A DNA stretch of 21,399 nt from Christensenella sp. UBA3944 (GCA_002385605.1 DGDU01000014.1:790-22188), one strand, 5' to 3'; positions 13,908-21,060 are shown, counted from the first letter of the stretch. Program-made: numbers and translations. The notes: generated from the letters alone by a model not told the origin.

Positions 13908-14995
13908 ATCGCCCCTCTCAACTGTCTTAAAACATCGGTTTTGTATTCGGCCTTTTTGCCCGCCCCTCTCATAATTGACGATTCGATAAGCCCGCGCAAA
14001 AACTCCGAATAGCTGTATTTGGGGAAAAGATAATGAGCAAGCGAACCGGGAAGCGTGTTGATTTCGTTTAGGTAAACCTTGTCCTTTTTTAGGAAATCCA
14101 TTCTTACCACGCCGAACAGCCCCAGATGCTCATATACCGATTTTGCCGTGCTTTTTAGGTATTTGGCGGTCTTTTCGTCTATTTTCGCGGGGAATTCCCG
14201 CTTGAGGTCAGCCATTCCCTTGCCGCCGCCCATGTATTTGTCGCCGTAGGTTAAAAACTCGTTGGCCGAAATCGGGCGCTCTACCTCGGATACCTCTATC
14301 TTTCCGTTAAGGGTGGCAACGGCGACATTTAACTCGGCAAAATCGGTTAGCCCCTTTTCCACAAGCGCCCTCTTTCCGAACGCAGCCGCCACCGTAAGCC
14401 CTTCCTCAAGCGCTTTTCTGTTTTTGGCGAAAGTTAACCCTATGCTGCTTCCCTGCTCGGCGGGCTTTACCATTACGGGGTAGCCGAATTCGCTCTCTAT
14501 TTCGTCTATTACGCCTTCGCCGTGCGGCAAAACGATTTCCCTGCCCTCCACGGTATCGACGCCCATGGCGTTCAAAGCGAGCTTTGTGAGGTGCTTATCC
14601 ATGCACAGAGCAGAGGTGCGCACATCGCACGATGTGTACGGTATGCCGTTCATTTCAAGAAGCCCCTGCAAACTTCCGTTCTCGCCGTCGCCGCCGTGAG
14701 TGCACAATACGGCGCAATCGGCGTCGCAAAACCCGGCAAACTTTTTGTAATGCCCCGCTTTATAAACCTTGCCTCCGCTTACGCAGACGATGTTTAAGCC
14801 CTTGGGATTAAAATCTATGTAGGATTTTATCTCGAACAGCCTGCTGCCCGTATACCATACGCTGTCCCGAATGTATATCGGTATGACATTGTAACCTTTT
14901 ATGGGCATGGAGTTAAGGGCCTCGACCGCCGTAATAACAGAAATGTCGTGTTCGGTGGAATTGCCGCCGAAAATCACCAGAATGTCCCGCTTCAT
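13898..14995 (-). CDS. ddl: D-alanine--D-alanine ligase
   Basis: A 365-aa ATP-grasp ligase that makes the D-Ala-D-Ala dipeptide used by MurF. It starts MKRDILVIFGGNSTEHDIS, the family hallmark. HGGDGENGSLQGLLEMNGIPYT, SALCMDKHLTK, MVKPAEQGSSIGL and NEINTLPGSLAHYLF follow in the usual order. The omega-loop region reads TYGDKYMGGG; a Lys-Tyr pair there is typical of D-Ala-D-Ala rather than D-Ala-D-lactate ligases, so intrinsic vancomycin resistance through this enzyme is not suggested. The ATG has a GGGAGG site only four bases away, 12 bases after the MurF-like gene. It is the last gene of the long operon and ends against rqcH. Confidence 0.97.
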   Translation of the reverse strand: MKRDILVIFGGNSTEHDISVITAVEALNSMPIKGYNVIPIYIRDSVWYTGSRLFEIKSYIDFNPKGLNIVCVSGGKVYKAGHYKKFAGFCDADCAVLCTHGGDGENGSLQGLLEMNGIPYTSCDVRTSALCMDKHLTKLALNAMGVDTVEGREIVLPHGEGVIDEIESEFGYPVMVKPAEQGSSIGLTFAKNRKALEEGLTVAAAFGKRALVEKGLTDFAELNVAVATLNGKIEVSEVERPISANEFLTYGDKYMGGGKGMADLKREFPAKIDEKTAKYLKSTAKSVYEHLGLFGVVRMDFLKKDKVYLNEINTLPGSLAHYLFPKYSYSEFLRGLIESSIMRGAGKKAEYKTDVLRQLRGAIKK

Positions 14996-15007
14996 ATAGC
15001 CTCCCGT

Positions 15008-16549
15008 TTACGGAATATCGTTTTGGATGAGTAAAACATCGCCAGGCATAAGGATAGTCTTAAGTGATTCTGACGCTTCCCTGAATGTCTTAAAAATATA
15101 TATTCGGTCGGCGGGGAATCCGCCATTAAACAGCCCCTCTTTTATGTATTTTGCGTTTTCGCCCGTGAGAATGACGACATCGGCTATCTCTGCTGTCATT
15201 GCCCCCACAAGCCCGTTCATTTCGGCCTGCCTCTTTCCCAACTCTACTATGCCCTGCGTGAACACAACCTTTCTTTTGCCCGCGTATAACGAAAGAACCT
15301 CAAGGGCAAATTTTACTCCCTCGATATTTCCGTTGTAGCTGTCGTCTATTACGGTCACGCCGTTGCTGGTGTCCAGAAGCTCAAGGCGGTGGGGTGTGGG
15401 CTTTAACCCTTTTACAACCTCGGCTATGGCCTCCCTGTCTATACCCAGCTCTAAAGCGAGGGTAAGGCACAAGAGGATGTTAATTATATTGTGGCGCCCG
15501 AGAAGCCTTGTGGTTAGGCGCAAGTCCTCCCCTATCCCCTTTACTGTGAAGCTGCTGCCGTTGTTGTTTAGGGTTATATCGCCGGCGTAAATTCCCGTTT
15601 CGTTTGCCGCCGTAAATACCGCTTTGGACCTTACGGGGCAGGACTCGAACATTTTCAGGGAATGTTTATTGTCGCCGTTGAACACCGCGAAGCCGTCGGG
15701 CGGAAGACTTTTTACAAGCTCCCTTTTGGCGCGGTAGATTTTTTCCTCGCTTCCGAAAGTCGCTAAGTGCTGGGGGGCTACGCCCGTAATTATGGCGTAC
15801 TTTGGCTTTACGATATTGGCAAGCTCGGCAATGTCGCCCTCCCTTTTCGCGCCCATTTCGGCTATAAAGACTTCTTCGTCACCCTCTATCCTTTGCGCCG
15901 TGAGGGCAAGCCCCATCGGGGTGTTATAGTTCTTTTCGGTCTTTATGACTTTATATTTTGCCGACAGCATTTCGGCGAGAATGTTTTTGCAGCTGGTCTT
16001 TCCGAAGCTGCCTGTAATGCCAATTTTGAAAGCGTTGAGGCTGCTTATTTTTTCTTTTGCCCGCTTTATGTAGCGTTTGTTATTAAGAGATTCGAAGGGC
16101 GAAATTGCGGCGCATACGCCCGCAGAAACCGCGCGGGAGAGGATAAGCACGCAAAACCCGCATATTGCCATAGCGACGGGTGTTTTTGCTACGGTAATGA
16201 GCACAAATTGAAGGCAGGCTAAAACAACAGCGACGGCGGCGCAAAGCCTTACCGCCCGCTTTGTGAATTTAAGGTGGGTGCGGAGTTTGGCCGCGTCTAT
16301 CGCCGAATAAACTATGGGGATAAATAAAACACCGTAGGATAAAGCCAGGCTGCCCGTATATACCGCCGTAACGATTGACGCCGCGGCAAGAGCGGAAAGA
16401 ACCAAATGTTCGATAAGAATTTTTATAAAGCGGGGCCTTATTTCGGCAAGCGACAGCTTGTAGCCGCCCATCTGAAGCGCCCTTACTGCCCTGTAAGACC
16501 ATAAAAGGGTGGTAACGCAGAACAAAATAATAATGGGTAATTTATTCAT
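15008..16549 (-). CDS. murF: Membrane-anchored MurF-like Mur ligase
   Basis: A 513-aa Mur ligase with an unusual N-terminus. About five hydrophobic segments (roughly 3-18, 47-66, 68-86, 100-121, 123-146) replace the soluble N-terminal domain that normally binds the UDP-MurNAc substrate. From about residue 175 the ATPase domain follows: GITGSFGKTS (P-loop), NYNTPMG, FIAEMGAKREGDI and FNGDN. The Mur ligase C-domain has TPHRLELLD and VIDDSYNGN, which fit MurF. The tail ends VLLIQNDIP instead of the usual soluble MurF end. MurF adds D-Ala-D-Ala to the UDP-MurNAc-tripeptide, and ddl is the next gene, which supports this role. A ligase for another substrate is possible. It overlaps the hydrolase gene by eight bases. 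Confidence 0.85.
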   Translation of the reverse strand: MNKLPIIILFCVTTLLWSYRAVRALQMGGYKLSLAEIRPRFIKILIEHLVLSALAAASIVTAVYTGSLALSYGVLFIPIVYSAIDAAKLRTHLKFTKRAVRLCAAVAVVLACLQFVLITVAKTPVAMAICGFCVLILSRAVSAGVCAAISPFESLNNKRYIKRAKEKISSLNAFKIGITGSFGKTSCKNILAEMLSAKYKVIKTEKNYNTPMGLALTAQRIEGDEEVFIAEMGAKREGDIAELANIVKPKYAIITGVAPQHLATFGSEEKIYRAKRELVKSLPPDGFAVFNGDNKHSLKMFESCPVRSKAVFTAANETGIYAGDITLNNNGSSFTVKGIGEDLRLTTRLLGRHNIINILLCLTLALELGIDREAIAEVVKGLKPTPHRLELLDTSNGVTVIDDSYNGNIEGVKFALEVLSLYAGKRKVVFTQGIVELGKRQAEMNGLVGAMTAEIADVVILTGENAKYIKEGLFNGGFPADRIYIFKTFREASESLKTILMPGDVLLIQNDIP

Positions 16550-17246
16550 CGCTGCCCCCTATAAACCTTTTAATTAGCGCGAGGCATTCGGCGTATCTGT
16601 CCAGATAGCAAAAATGCCCGGCGCCCTCGAGCACCGCAAGTTTGGCGTTAGGCAGCCGTGCCTCCAGCTTTTTTGCCATATATAACGGCGTTTCGCGGTC
16701 CTCCGAGCCCCAGATTATGAGGACGGGCAGGGTTATTTTTGATAGTTCCCTGTTTAAGTGGGTGTTTACTACATTCAAAAAGGTGTGTTTAAGGTATCCC
16801 TCTGCCGAGTGGTAGTCGGGCGAGCCGAAGTTTTCGGTAGTCAGCCCCAGCTTTTTGCGGAGTTTATAAAGGAAAATCCTTATTCTTACACGAAGTTTGA
16901 GGCGTGGGCGGATGCCCGAAGAGTTTATAAGAACAACGCGGTCTATGAAGCTCCCGTGCTTTCGGGAAACCCAAAGGGCGACCTTGCCGCCAAAGGAATG
17001 CCCCACAAGGACAACGCTTGCCATCTTGTAGTGCCTTATTAGGGCGACTATCGCTTCTCCGTAGTCTTCGAGATTTAAGGGTTTGTCGGGATGAGGGGTT
17101 TCGCCGAAGCCGTACATATCAACAAGGGTTACCCTGTATTCGCCGCCGAACGGCTTGGCCAAAGCGGCGAGGCTGTTTTTATTGCCTCCCCACCCGTGCA
17201 AAAAAATGATGTCCTGCCCTCTGCCGAACTGAATATGCGAAATAAT
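16542..17246 (-). CDS. Alpha/beta hydrolase with a likely non-canonical start
   Basis: A soluble alpha/beta-fold hydrolase with the full triad: Ser in GHSFGG, Asp in IIWGSEDRETPL, His in GAGHFCYLDR, and the oxyanion-hole HGWGGN. The substrate cannot be told from sequence. The first ATG/GTG/TTG codon in frame is TTG at 17201, directly before HGWGG. That start would cut off the beta strand GRGQDIIF that normally precedes this motif. Upstream, a strong GGAGGT (17261-17256) lies just after the rimI stop, and nine bases later comes ATT at 17246. I take that as the start, giving 234 aa; TTG would give 219. It overlaps murF by eight bases, so it belongs to the same operon. Confidence 0.85.
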   Translation of the reverse strand: MISHIQFGRGQDIIFLHGWGGNKNSLAALAKPFGGEYRVTLVDMYGFGETPHPDKPLNLEDYGEAIVALIRHYKMASVVLVGHSFGGKVALWVSRKHGSFIDRVVLINSSGIRPRLKLRVRIRIFLYKLRKKLGLTTENFGSPDYHSAEGYLKHTFLNVVNTHLNRELSKITLPVLIIWGSEDRETPLYMAKKLEARLPNAKLAVLEGAGHFCYLDRYAECLALIKRFIGGSDE

Positions 17247-17263
17247 CGAAGTATGACCTCCGC

Positions 17264-17698
17264 TTATATGATTCGCCAGTAGATTCGGGCATGCTCGTTT
17301 TTGCCGTAATAATCCTTGCGAACCCCCGCAAGGGCAAAGCCTTCGCTTTCATAAAGGGAAATAGCGGCTGTGTTGTTATCGCTTACCTCTAAGGTAACCG
17401 CTCTTATCCCCAGCGACTCTGCCTTTTGGAGTAAAGCTTTAAGAAGCTGCCTGCCTATCCTCTGCCCGCGGCATGCCCTGTCCACGGCTATATTCATAAT
17501 ATGAGCCTCGTCCAGAATGTGTGCAAAGCCTCCGTAGCCGCACAAAACGCCGTCTTTTTCGGCTGCTAAATAGTGTTTGGAGGCATCTTTCAGTTCATCA
17601 GAAAAAAGGCTTGCCGACCACGCTCTGTCGCCGAAAGCCTCTTTCTCTATCTCTTCCACATAAGGGATATCTTTTTCTTCAAGCGGCCTGATTATCAT
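17264..17698 (-). CDS. rimI: RimI-type N-alpha-acetyltransferase
   Basis: A 144-aa GNAT-fold acetyltransferase that transfers acetyl from acetyl-CoA to protein N-termini, classically ribosomal protein bS18. It opens MIIRPLEEKDIPYVEEIEKEAF as RimI proteins do. The acetyl-CoA-binding loop is CRGQRIGRQLLKAL, preceded by IMNIAVDRA. TLEVSDNNTAAISLYESEGF closes the fold. The frame extends upstream to 17749, but homology and the ATGA overlap with the tsaB stop favour 17698. The tsaE-tsaB-rimI order is widely conserved; tsaD, often adjacent, is not in the window. Confidence 0.93.
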   Translation of the reverse strand: MIIRPLEEKDIPYVEEIEKEAFGDRAWSASLFSDELKDASKHYLAAEKDGVLCGYGGFAHILDEAHIMNIAVDRACRGQRIGRQLLKALLQKAESLGIRAVTLEVSDNNTAAISLYESEGFALAGVRKDYYGKNEHARIYWRII

Positions 17699-18252
17699 AA
17701 CATTTCCGCCGAGCTTTTCTTGATGTAGAAAGGCCTTGCCGTTTCGCAAAACTCCAGCCTTTCTGCTTTGTCCTTGAACACGGCAAGCAGTTTTTCGGGC
17801 ATCGGCCCGTTTATGAAATATTCGGGAAGCCCCAGCTCCAAAGCCTCTTTTTCGGTTAGGGCTAAATATTCGTCTTTACCGTCTTTTCGGGCGAGGGCGT
17901 AATAGTTGCCGTGCTTGCAGTCCAGCATGGCAAGCCCTCTGTCTATACCGTAAAGGATGGGCTCCAGCGAGGTAATCTGAACGATGTGCGCCCCGCAAGC
18001 CATAGCCATGGCGTTTGCGGTGGCAACCCCTATCCTGATGCCCGTAAAAGAGCCGGGGCCCACCACCACGCCTACGCAGTTGAGCTCGGAGGCAGCCATA
18101 TTCAGTTTGGAAAGGACATCGTCGACAGCGGGAAGTATGGCGCTCGTGTGCCTTTTGGCGCCGCTGTCGCCAACGAATACTTCCTCTCTGTCCCCGTTTA
18201 TGCCCGCGACAATAAGCCTGTCCGCGGTGCTGTCTATAATAAGCGCTTTCAT
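17695..18252 (-). CDS. tsaB: TsaB, tRNA t6A37 threonylcarbamoyl transferase subunit
   Basis: A 185-aa ASKHA-fold partner of TsaD in the complex that makes N6-threonylcarbamoyladenosine at position 37 of ANN-decoding tRNAs. The N-terminus MKALIIDSTADRLIVA and the GVVVGPGSFTGIRIGVATANAMA stretch (about 61-83) are diagnostic. The C-terminal half is short, as in many Firmicute TsaB proteins. Its ATG overlaps the tsaE stop (ATGA) and its stop overlaps the rimI start, so the three genes are translationally coupled. Confidence 0.95.
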   Translation of the reverse strand: MKALIIDSTADRLIVAGINGDREEVFVGDSGAKRHTSAILPAVDDVLSKLNMAASELNCVGVVVGPGSFTGIRIGVATANAMAMACGAHIVQITSLEPILYGIDRGLAMLDCKHGNYYALARKDGKDEYLALTEKEALELGLPEYFINGPMPEKLLAVFKDKAERLEFCETARPFYIKKSSAEML

Positions 18253-18659
18253 AAACCCTCTACGGTTATCTCTCTTTTGTCGCCGCCCAGAGGCTCTATT
18301 ATTACCTCTATAATCTTACCTTGCGGGTCGGGCAGCTTGTTCCACTCTATAACGACGACGCTGTCCGCGCTGAAGCAATCCTCGATGCCCAGCTCGCTGA
18401 GCTCGGCGGTATCCTCGATGCGGTACATATCTATATGGTACAGTTTAAGCCTGCCGCCGCCGTATTCTCTTATAATTGTAAAAGTGGGGCTGACCACAGA
18501 TTTTTTTATACCCAGAGCCTCGGCTAGCCCTTTGGTAAAAGTCGTTTTGCCCGCGCCCAGCCTGCCGCTTAATAAAAGGGTTTCGCCCCCTTTGAGGCGG
18601 GCGGCAATATTCGCCGCGAGCTCCATTGTGTCGCGGGCGCTTTCGGATATCGATTTCAT
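18249..18659 (-). CDS. tsaE: TsaE, ATPase of tRNA t6A synthesis
   Basis: A 136-aa P-loop ATPase that activates the TsaB-TsaD complex in t6A formation. Walker A is GRLGAGKTTF at about 32-41. SPTFTIIREY and YHIDMYRI are characteristic of TsaE, and VVVIEWNKLPD fits the region after Walker B. Its ATG lies seven bases beyond the rsfS stop without a strong ribosome site, which suggests coupling. It overlaps tsaB by four bases. Confidence 0.96.
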   Translation of the reverse strand: MKSISESARDTMELAANIAARLKGGETLLLSGRLGAGKTTFTKGLAEALGIKKSVVSPTFTIIREYGGGRLKLYHIDMYRIEDTAELSELGIEDCFSADSVVVIEWNKLPDPQGKIIEVIIEPLGGDKREITVEGL

Positions 18660-18666
18660 AGCCGGT

Positions 18667-18984
18667 TTACTTCCAGAGCTTTTCGAGGCAATAAAAGTCC
18701 CGTGTGTCCGAATTAAAAATGTGGACGATAACTTCGCCGTAATCCAGCACGACCCAGCGGGCGTCGTTTATGCCCTCTTTGCGCTTGACGAATACGCCCT
18801 CGGGCTCTAGCTTTTCTTCGAGCTCTTCGGCGAGCGCCTTTACATGGGTGGTATTTTTGCCCGTGGCGATTACGAAAAAGTCGGTTACGGAGGATTTTTG
18901 CCCCATATCGATGACGGCTATGTCGCCGCCCTTTTTGTTATCGAGTATCTCTACTACTTTGTTCTTTAACGCTTCGGCTTCCAT
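18667..18984 (-). CDS. rsfS: RsfS, ribosomal silencing factor
   Basis: A 105-aa protein (Iojap/YbeB family) that binds uL14 and blocks joining of the ribosomal subunits when nutrients are low. The conserved core reads VIDMGQKSSVTDFFVIATG, then HVKALAEELEEKL, ARWVVLDYGEVIVHIF and the terminal YCLEKLW. Its ATG is preceded by TTGGAGA. It follows the nadD-yqeK fusion by 21 bases, the standard Firmicute neighbourhood. Confidence 0.97.
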   Translation of the reverse strand: MEAEALKNKVVEILDNKKGGDIAVIDMGQKSSVTDFFVIATGKNTTHVKALAEELEEKLEPEGVFVKRKEGINDARWVVLDYGEVIVHIFNSDTRDFYCLEKLWK

Positions 18985-19005
18985 TAATTCTCCAATGCTT
19001 ATGTA

Positions 19006-20115
19006 TTATTGTAAAGTATAATAATTTATACAATCGTTTGTCAAGCCGTCCGCCTTTATGCCTTTGGCTTTAAGGTACGCGGCGCTGTGGGTTATCAGGC
19101 GCAAAAACGCCTCGTCCACACTTATTTTTACGGCTTCCCTTAATTCTTCGACACCTTGGTATCTCCTTCCGTCCTCTAATTTATCGGCTATATAGATGAG
19201 TTTCTCCAGCCTCGTCATGGCGGGCTTGCCCGTCGTGTGATAGCGGATCGCCGAAAGGATTTCTTCGTCCTTTACGCCGTATTCCTTTTGGGCGATTTCG
19301 GCGCCCTTATATTGATGAACAACCTGCTTCGCTTCGGTGGGATAGCCCGTGGTATCGCTTTCTGATTCTTTGGCGCAGTCGTGCAGCAGCCCTGCCACAA
19401 AGGCTTTATGAAAGCTTACCTTAGCGAGCGTGCAGTACCTTGCGGCGAAAACCGCCGTGCGGGCGCAATGCCCGAACAATCCGGGGCTTATTGAAGCCTT
19501 CAGCTTGTTTATTATGTCGGCGTAATTGCGGTAAAGCCCCTTTTCTTTTATGTAGCTTTCTATCCGCCCGTCAATATATTCGGACACATCGAAATCGAGC
19601 TCCAGCCTCGCCTTCAGCTCGCCCGAGGATATCTCTTTGCCCACAGCATTAAGCTTTATTATATCGGCGCCGTAAGCCTTTTGGGCGTGAGTTATTGCCT
19701 CGTCCAGCCCTTCAAAGCCCTGCCTTGCCGCGACTGCGAGAGTTATCTCTTTGGCGATTACTTCGGGCTTTACCCAGGTGTGAAAATTTATCATGCTGTC
19801 GCCGCCGATAATATAATAATACTTATCGGCTTTATACTTATCTTTAAGAAGGCGGATAATCTCGTAAGAGCAGTTAACCTTTCCCGTAGAGGCTTCTATC
19901 GGGTCTATAACGGTTTCGGGCTTACCTTCCCCCCAAAGCGAAAGCATATTTAATCTGTCGGAAAAATCGGTAACGGCGTTTTCTTTATGCGGGGGGTTTT
20001 GGGTGGGCACGAGAATAAGCCTATCTAAACTTAGCTCGCATATCGCGGCGTTGGCAATTTCTTCGTGCTCGCTGTGGAAGGGGTCGAAAGCGCCCCCGAA
20101 AAAGGCTATTCTCAT
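19006..20115 (-). CDS. nadD-yqeK: NadD-YqeK fusion: nicotinate mononucleotide adenylyltransferase plus HD-domain Ap4A hydrolase
   Basis: A 369-aa protein that joins two normally separate enzymes. Residues 1-198 are NadD, which makes deamido-NAD from nicotinate mononucleotide and ATP: GGAFDPFHSEH (7-17), ILVPTQNPPHK and YYIIGGDSM. From about residue 203 the sequence is YqeK, a symmetrical diadenosine-tetraphosphate hydrolase of the HD superfamily: GHCARTA (His216), GLLHDCAKE (His245, Asp246), AIRYHTTG and IYIADKLEDGRRY. Two NadD motifs deviate: the usual HxGH reads HSEH, and the usual ISSTxIR reads ISSGELK (162-168). No stop or frameshift separates the halves. It heads the operon with rsfS next. 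The ATG has no ribosome site and follows a strong promoter by seven bases. Confidence 0.95.
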   Translation of the reverse strand: MRIAFFGGAFDPFHSEHEEIANAAICELSLDRLILVPTQNPPHKENAVTDFSDRLNMLSLWGEGKPETVIDPIEASTGKVNCSYEIIRLLKDKYKADKYYYIIGGDSMINFHTWVKPEVIAKEITLAVAARQGFEGLDEAITHAQKAYGADIIKLNAVGKEISSGELKARLELDFDVSEYIDGRIESYIKEKGLYRNYADIINKLKASISPGLFGHCARTAVFAARYCTLAKVSFHKAFVAGLLHDCAKESESDTTGYPTEAKQVVHQYKGAEIAQKEYGVKDEEILSAIRYHTTGKPAMTRLEKLIYIADKLEDGRRYQGVEELREAVKISVDEAFLRLITHSAAYLKAKGIKADGLTNDCINYYTLQ

Positions 20116-20122
20116 AAGAATG

Positions 20123-20151
20123 ATTATATACCATTTTAAGGCAAATTACAA
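20123..20151 (-). promoter_or_regulatory. Promoter of nadD-yqeK, predicted leaderless transcript
   Basis: On the minus strand: TTGTAA (20151-20146), a 17-base spacer, then a perfect TATAAT (20128-20123). Seven bases follow before the ATG at 20115, and none of them forms a Shine-Dalgarno sequence. Confidence 0.68.
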
Positions 20152-20171
20152 ATAGACATAATAAGCTTTGT

Positions 20172-20199
20172 TTTACGGGAAGCCCGAGTTGACAATAAT
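20172..20199 (+). promoter_or_regulatory. Weak candidate promoter of the four-helix membrane protein gene
   Basis: AATAAT (20194-20199) ends six bases before the ATG, as in the other predicted leaderless units. The only -35 candidate is TTTACG (20172-20177), four of six matches, with a 16-base spacer. A perfect TTGACA at 20189-20194 is too close to the ATG to serve as a -35. Confidence 0.3.
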
Positions 20200-20205
20200 T
20201 CGGTT

Positions 20206-20946
20206 ATGAAAAAAATAATCGACCGAGTTTTCATCAGCCTTCTGATACTTATCCCGTTGTTTTTCTGGAGCCTGTATTTTACCAAAAGCTGGTGGCAAAG
20301 CGCCGTACTTGCCATAGCTGTCACGGCTCTTATAAATATGATATGGATTGCTGTGTCGGTAAGGATAAAAAAGACCAGAACTCCCTCCCGGTTGGAGCTT
20401 TTCCGCCTGCTTAGCGTTATGGGGGTTGTAGAAAGCACGAATTTATTGTACAACACCCTTCCGGCGAATATGAAGTCCGACCTCGAGCCCCCCACCTTTG
20501 TTATAAACGGCGACACCCTTGTATATAACAACATAAAATTCGGCGCCACCTCCGAAGAGGATATCGCCAAGCTGTACCGCGCCTGCAAGGCGAAGGGCCT
20601 TAACAAAGCCATCTTTATCGCCACCCAGACAAGCCGCAGCCTTATGACATTTGCCGCACACCTGGGCATTTATGTAACCTTCCCCGACAGGTATTACATA
20701 AAGCGGTACCTGGTAAACCACAACGCCCTGCCCGAAGCGCCTACCCCCGTAAAGATAAAGCTGCCCAAACTAAAGCCGAAAGAAATAGCCCCCGTGGTTT
20801 TTGACCGCCGCAAGGTAAAGTATTACCTCTTTTCGGGCTTTACGCTTCTTCTGATGTCAATGTTAACGCCGCTGAAACTCTACTATCTTATCTTCTCCTC
20901 CGTCCCTATTGCGCTTGCCGTAATATCTCTGATAATAAAGGAATAA
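20206..20946 (+). CDS. Unrecognised membrane protein with four helices and a central soluble domain
   Basis: A 246-aa protein whose family I do not recognise. Two hydrophobic helices (about 8-25 and 31-52) are followed by a basic RIKKTRTPSR stretch. A soluble alpha/beta domain of about 140 residues comes next, then a Pro/Lys-rich linker (about 178-192) and two more helices (about 207-222 and 225-243). By the positive-inside rule both ends and the soluble domain are cytoplasmic. Within that domain, KAIFIATQTSRSLMTFAAHL resembles the last strand and helix of Mrr-like nuclease folds, but I see no convincing catalytic D-(E/Q)-x-K set. It is divergent from nadD-yqeK and has no ribosome binding site. 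Confidence 0.8.
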   Translation: MKKIIDRVFISLLILIPLFFWSLYFTKSWWQSAVLAIAVTALINMIWIAVSVRIKKTRTPSRLELFRLLSVMGVVESTNLLYNTLPANMKSDLEPPTFVINGDTLVYNNIKFGATSEEDIAKLYRACKAKGLNKAIFIATQTSRSLMTFAAHLGIYVTFPDRYYIKRYLVNHNALPEAPTPVKIKLPKLKPKEIAPVVFDRRKVKYYLFSGFTLLLMSMLTPLKLYYLIFSSVPIALAVISLIIKE

Positions 20947-21033
20947 GCATCCGCCTTCTTACTTTTGAGTCAGGGATCCGGGTTCGGTACGCTGAAGCCG
21001 CACCGACTTTCGCACAACTTCCGGACATAACAA

Positions 21034-21057
21034 AAAGGCTGTCTTGCGACAGCCTTT
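21034..21057 (-). terminator. Intrinsic terminator after tRNA-Lys, possibly bidirectional
   Basis: AAAGGCTGTC pairs perfectly with GACAGCCTTT around a four-base loop (GCAA on the minus strand, a GNRA tetraloop). On the minus strand the T run reaches five bases; on the plus strand TTTCTTT follows. It lies three bases beyond the tRNA-Lys CCA end and could also end the plus-strand membrane-protein transcript. Confidence 0.85.
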
Positions 21058-21060
21058 CTT

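Noticed and set aside
17911..18810. 299-codon open frame on the plus strand
   Set aside because: It is antisense to tsaB, tsaE and part of rsfS, all clearly coding; composition and lack of motifs mark it as a shadow.
20189..20194. Perfect TTGACA before the membrane protein gene
   Set aside because: A -10 box at the right distance would fall inside the coding sequence, where no TATAAT-like hexamer or alternative start exists.
20136..20669. 177-codon minus-strand frame opposite the four-helix membrane protein
   Set aside because: The plus-strand frame has coherent helices and a domain; the minus-strand frame overlaps the nadD promoter and looks like a shadow.
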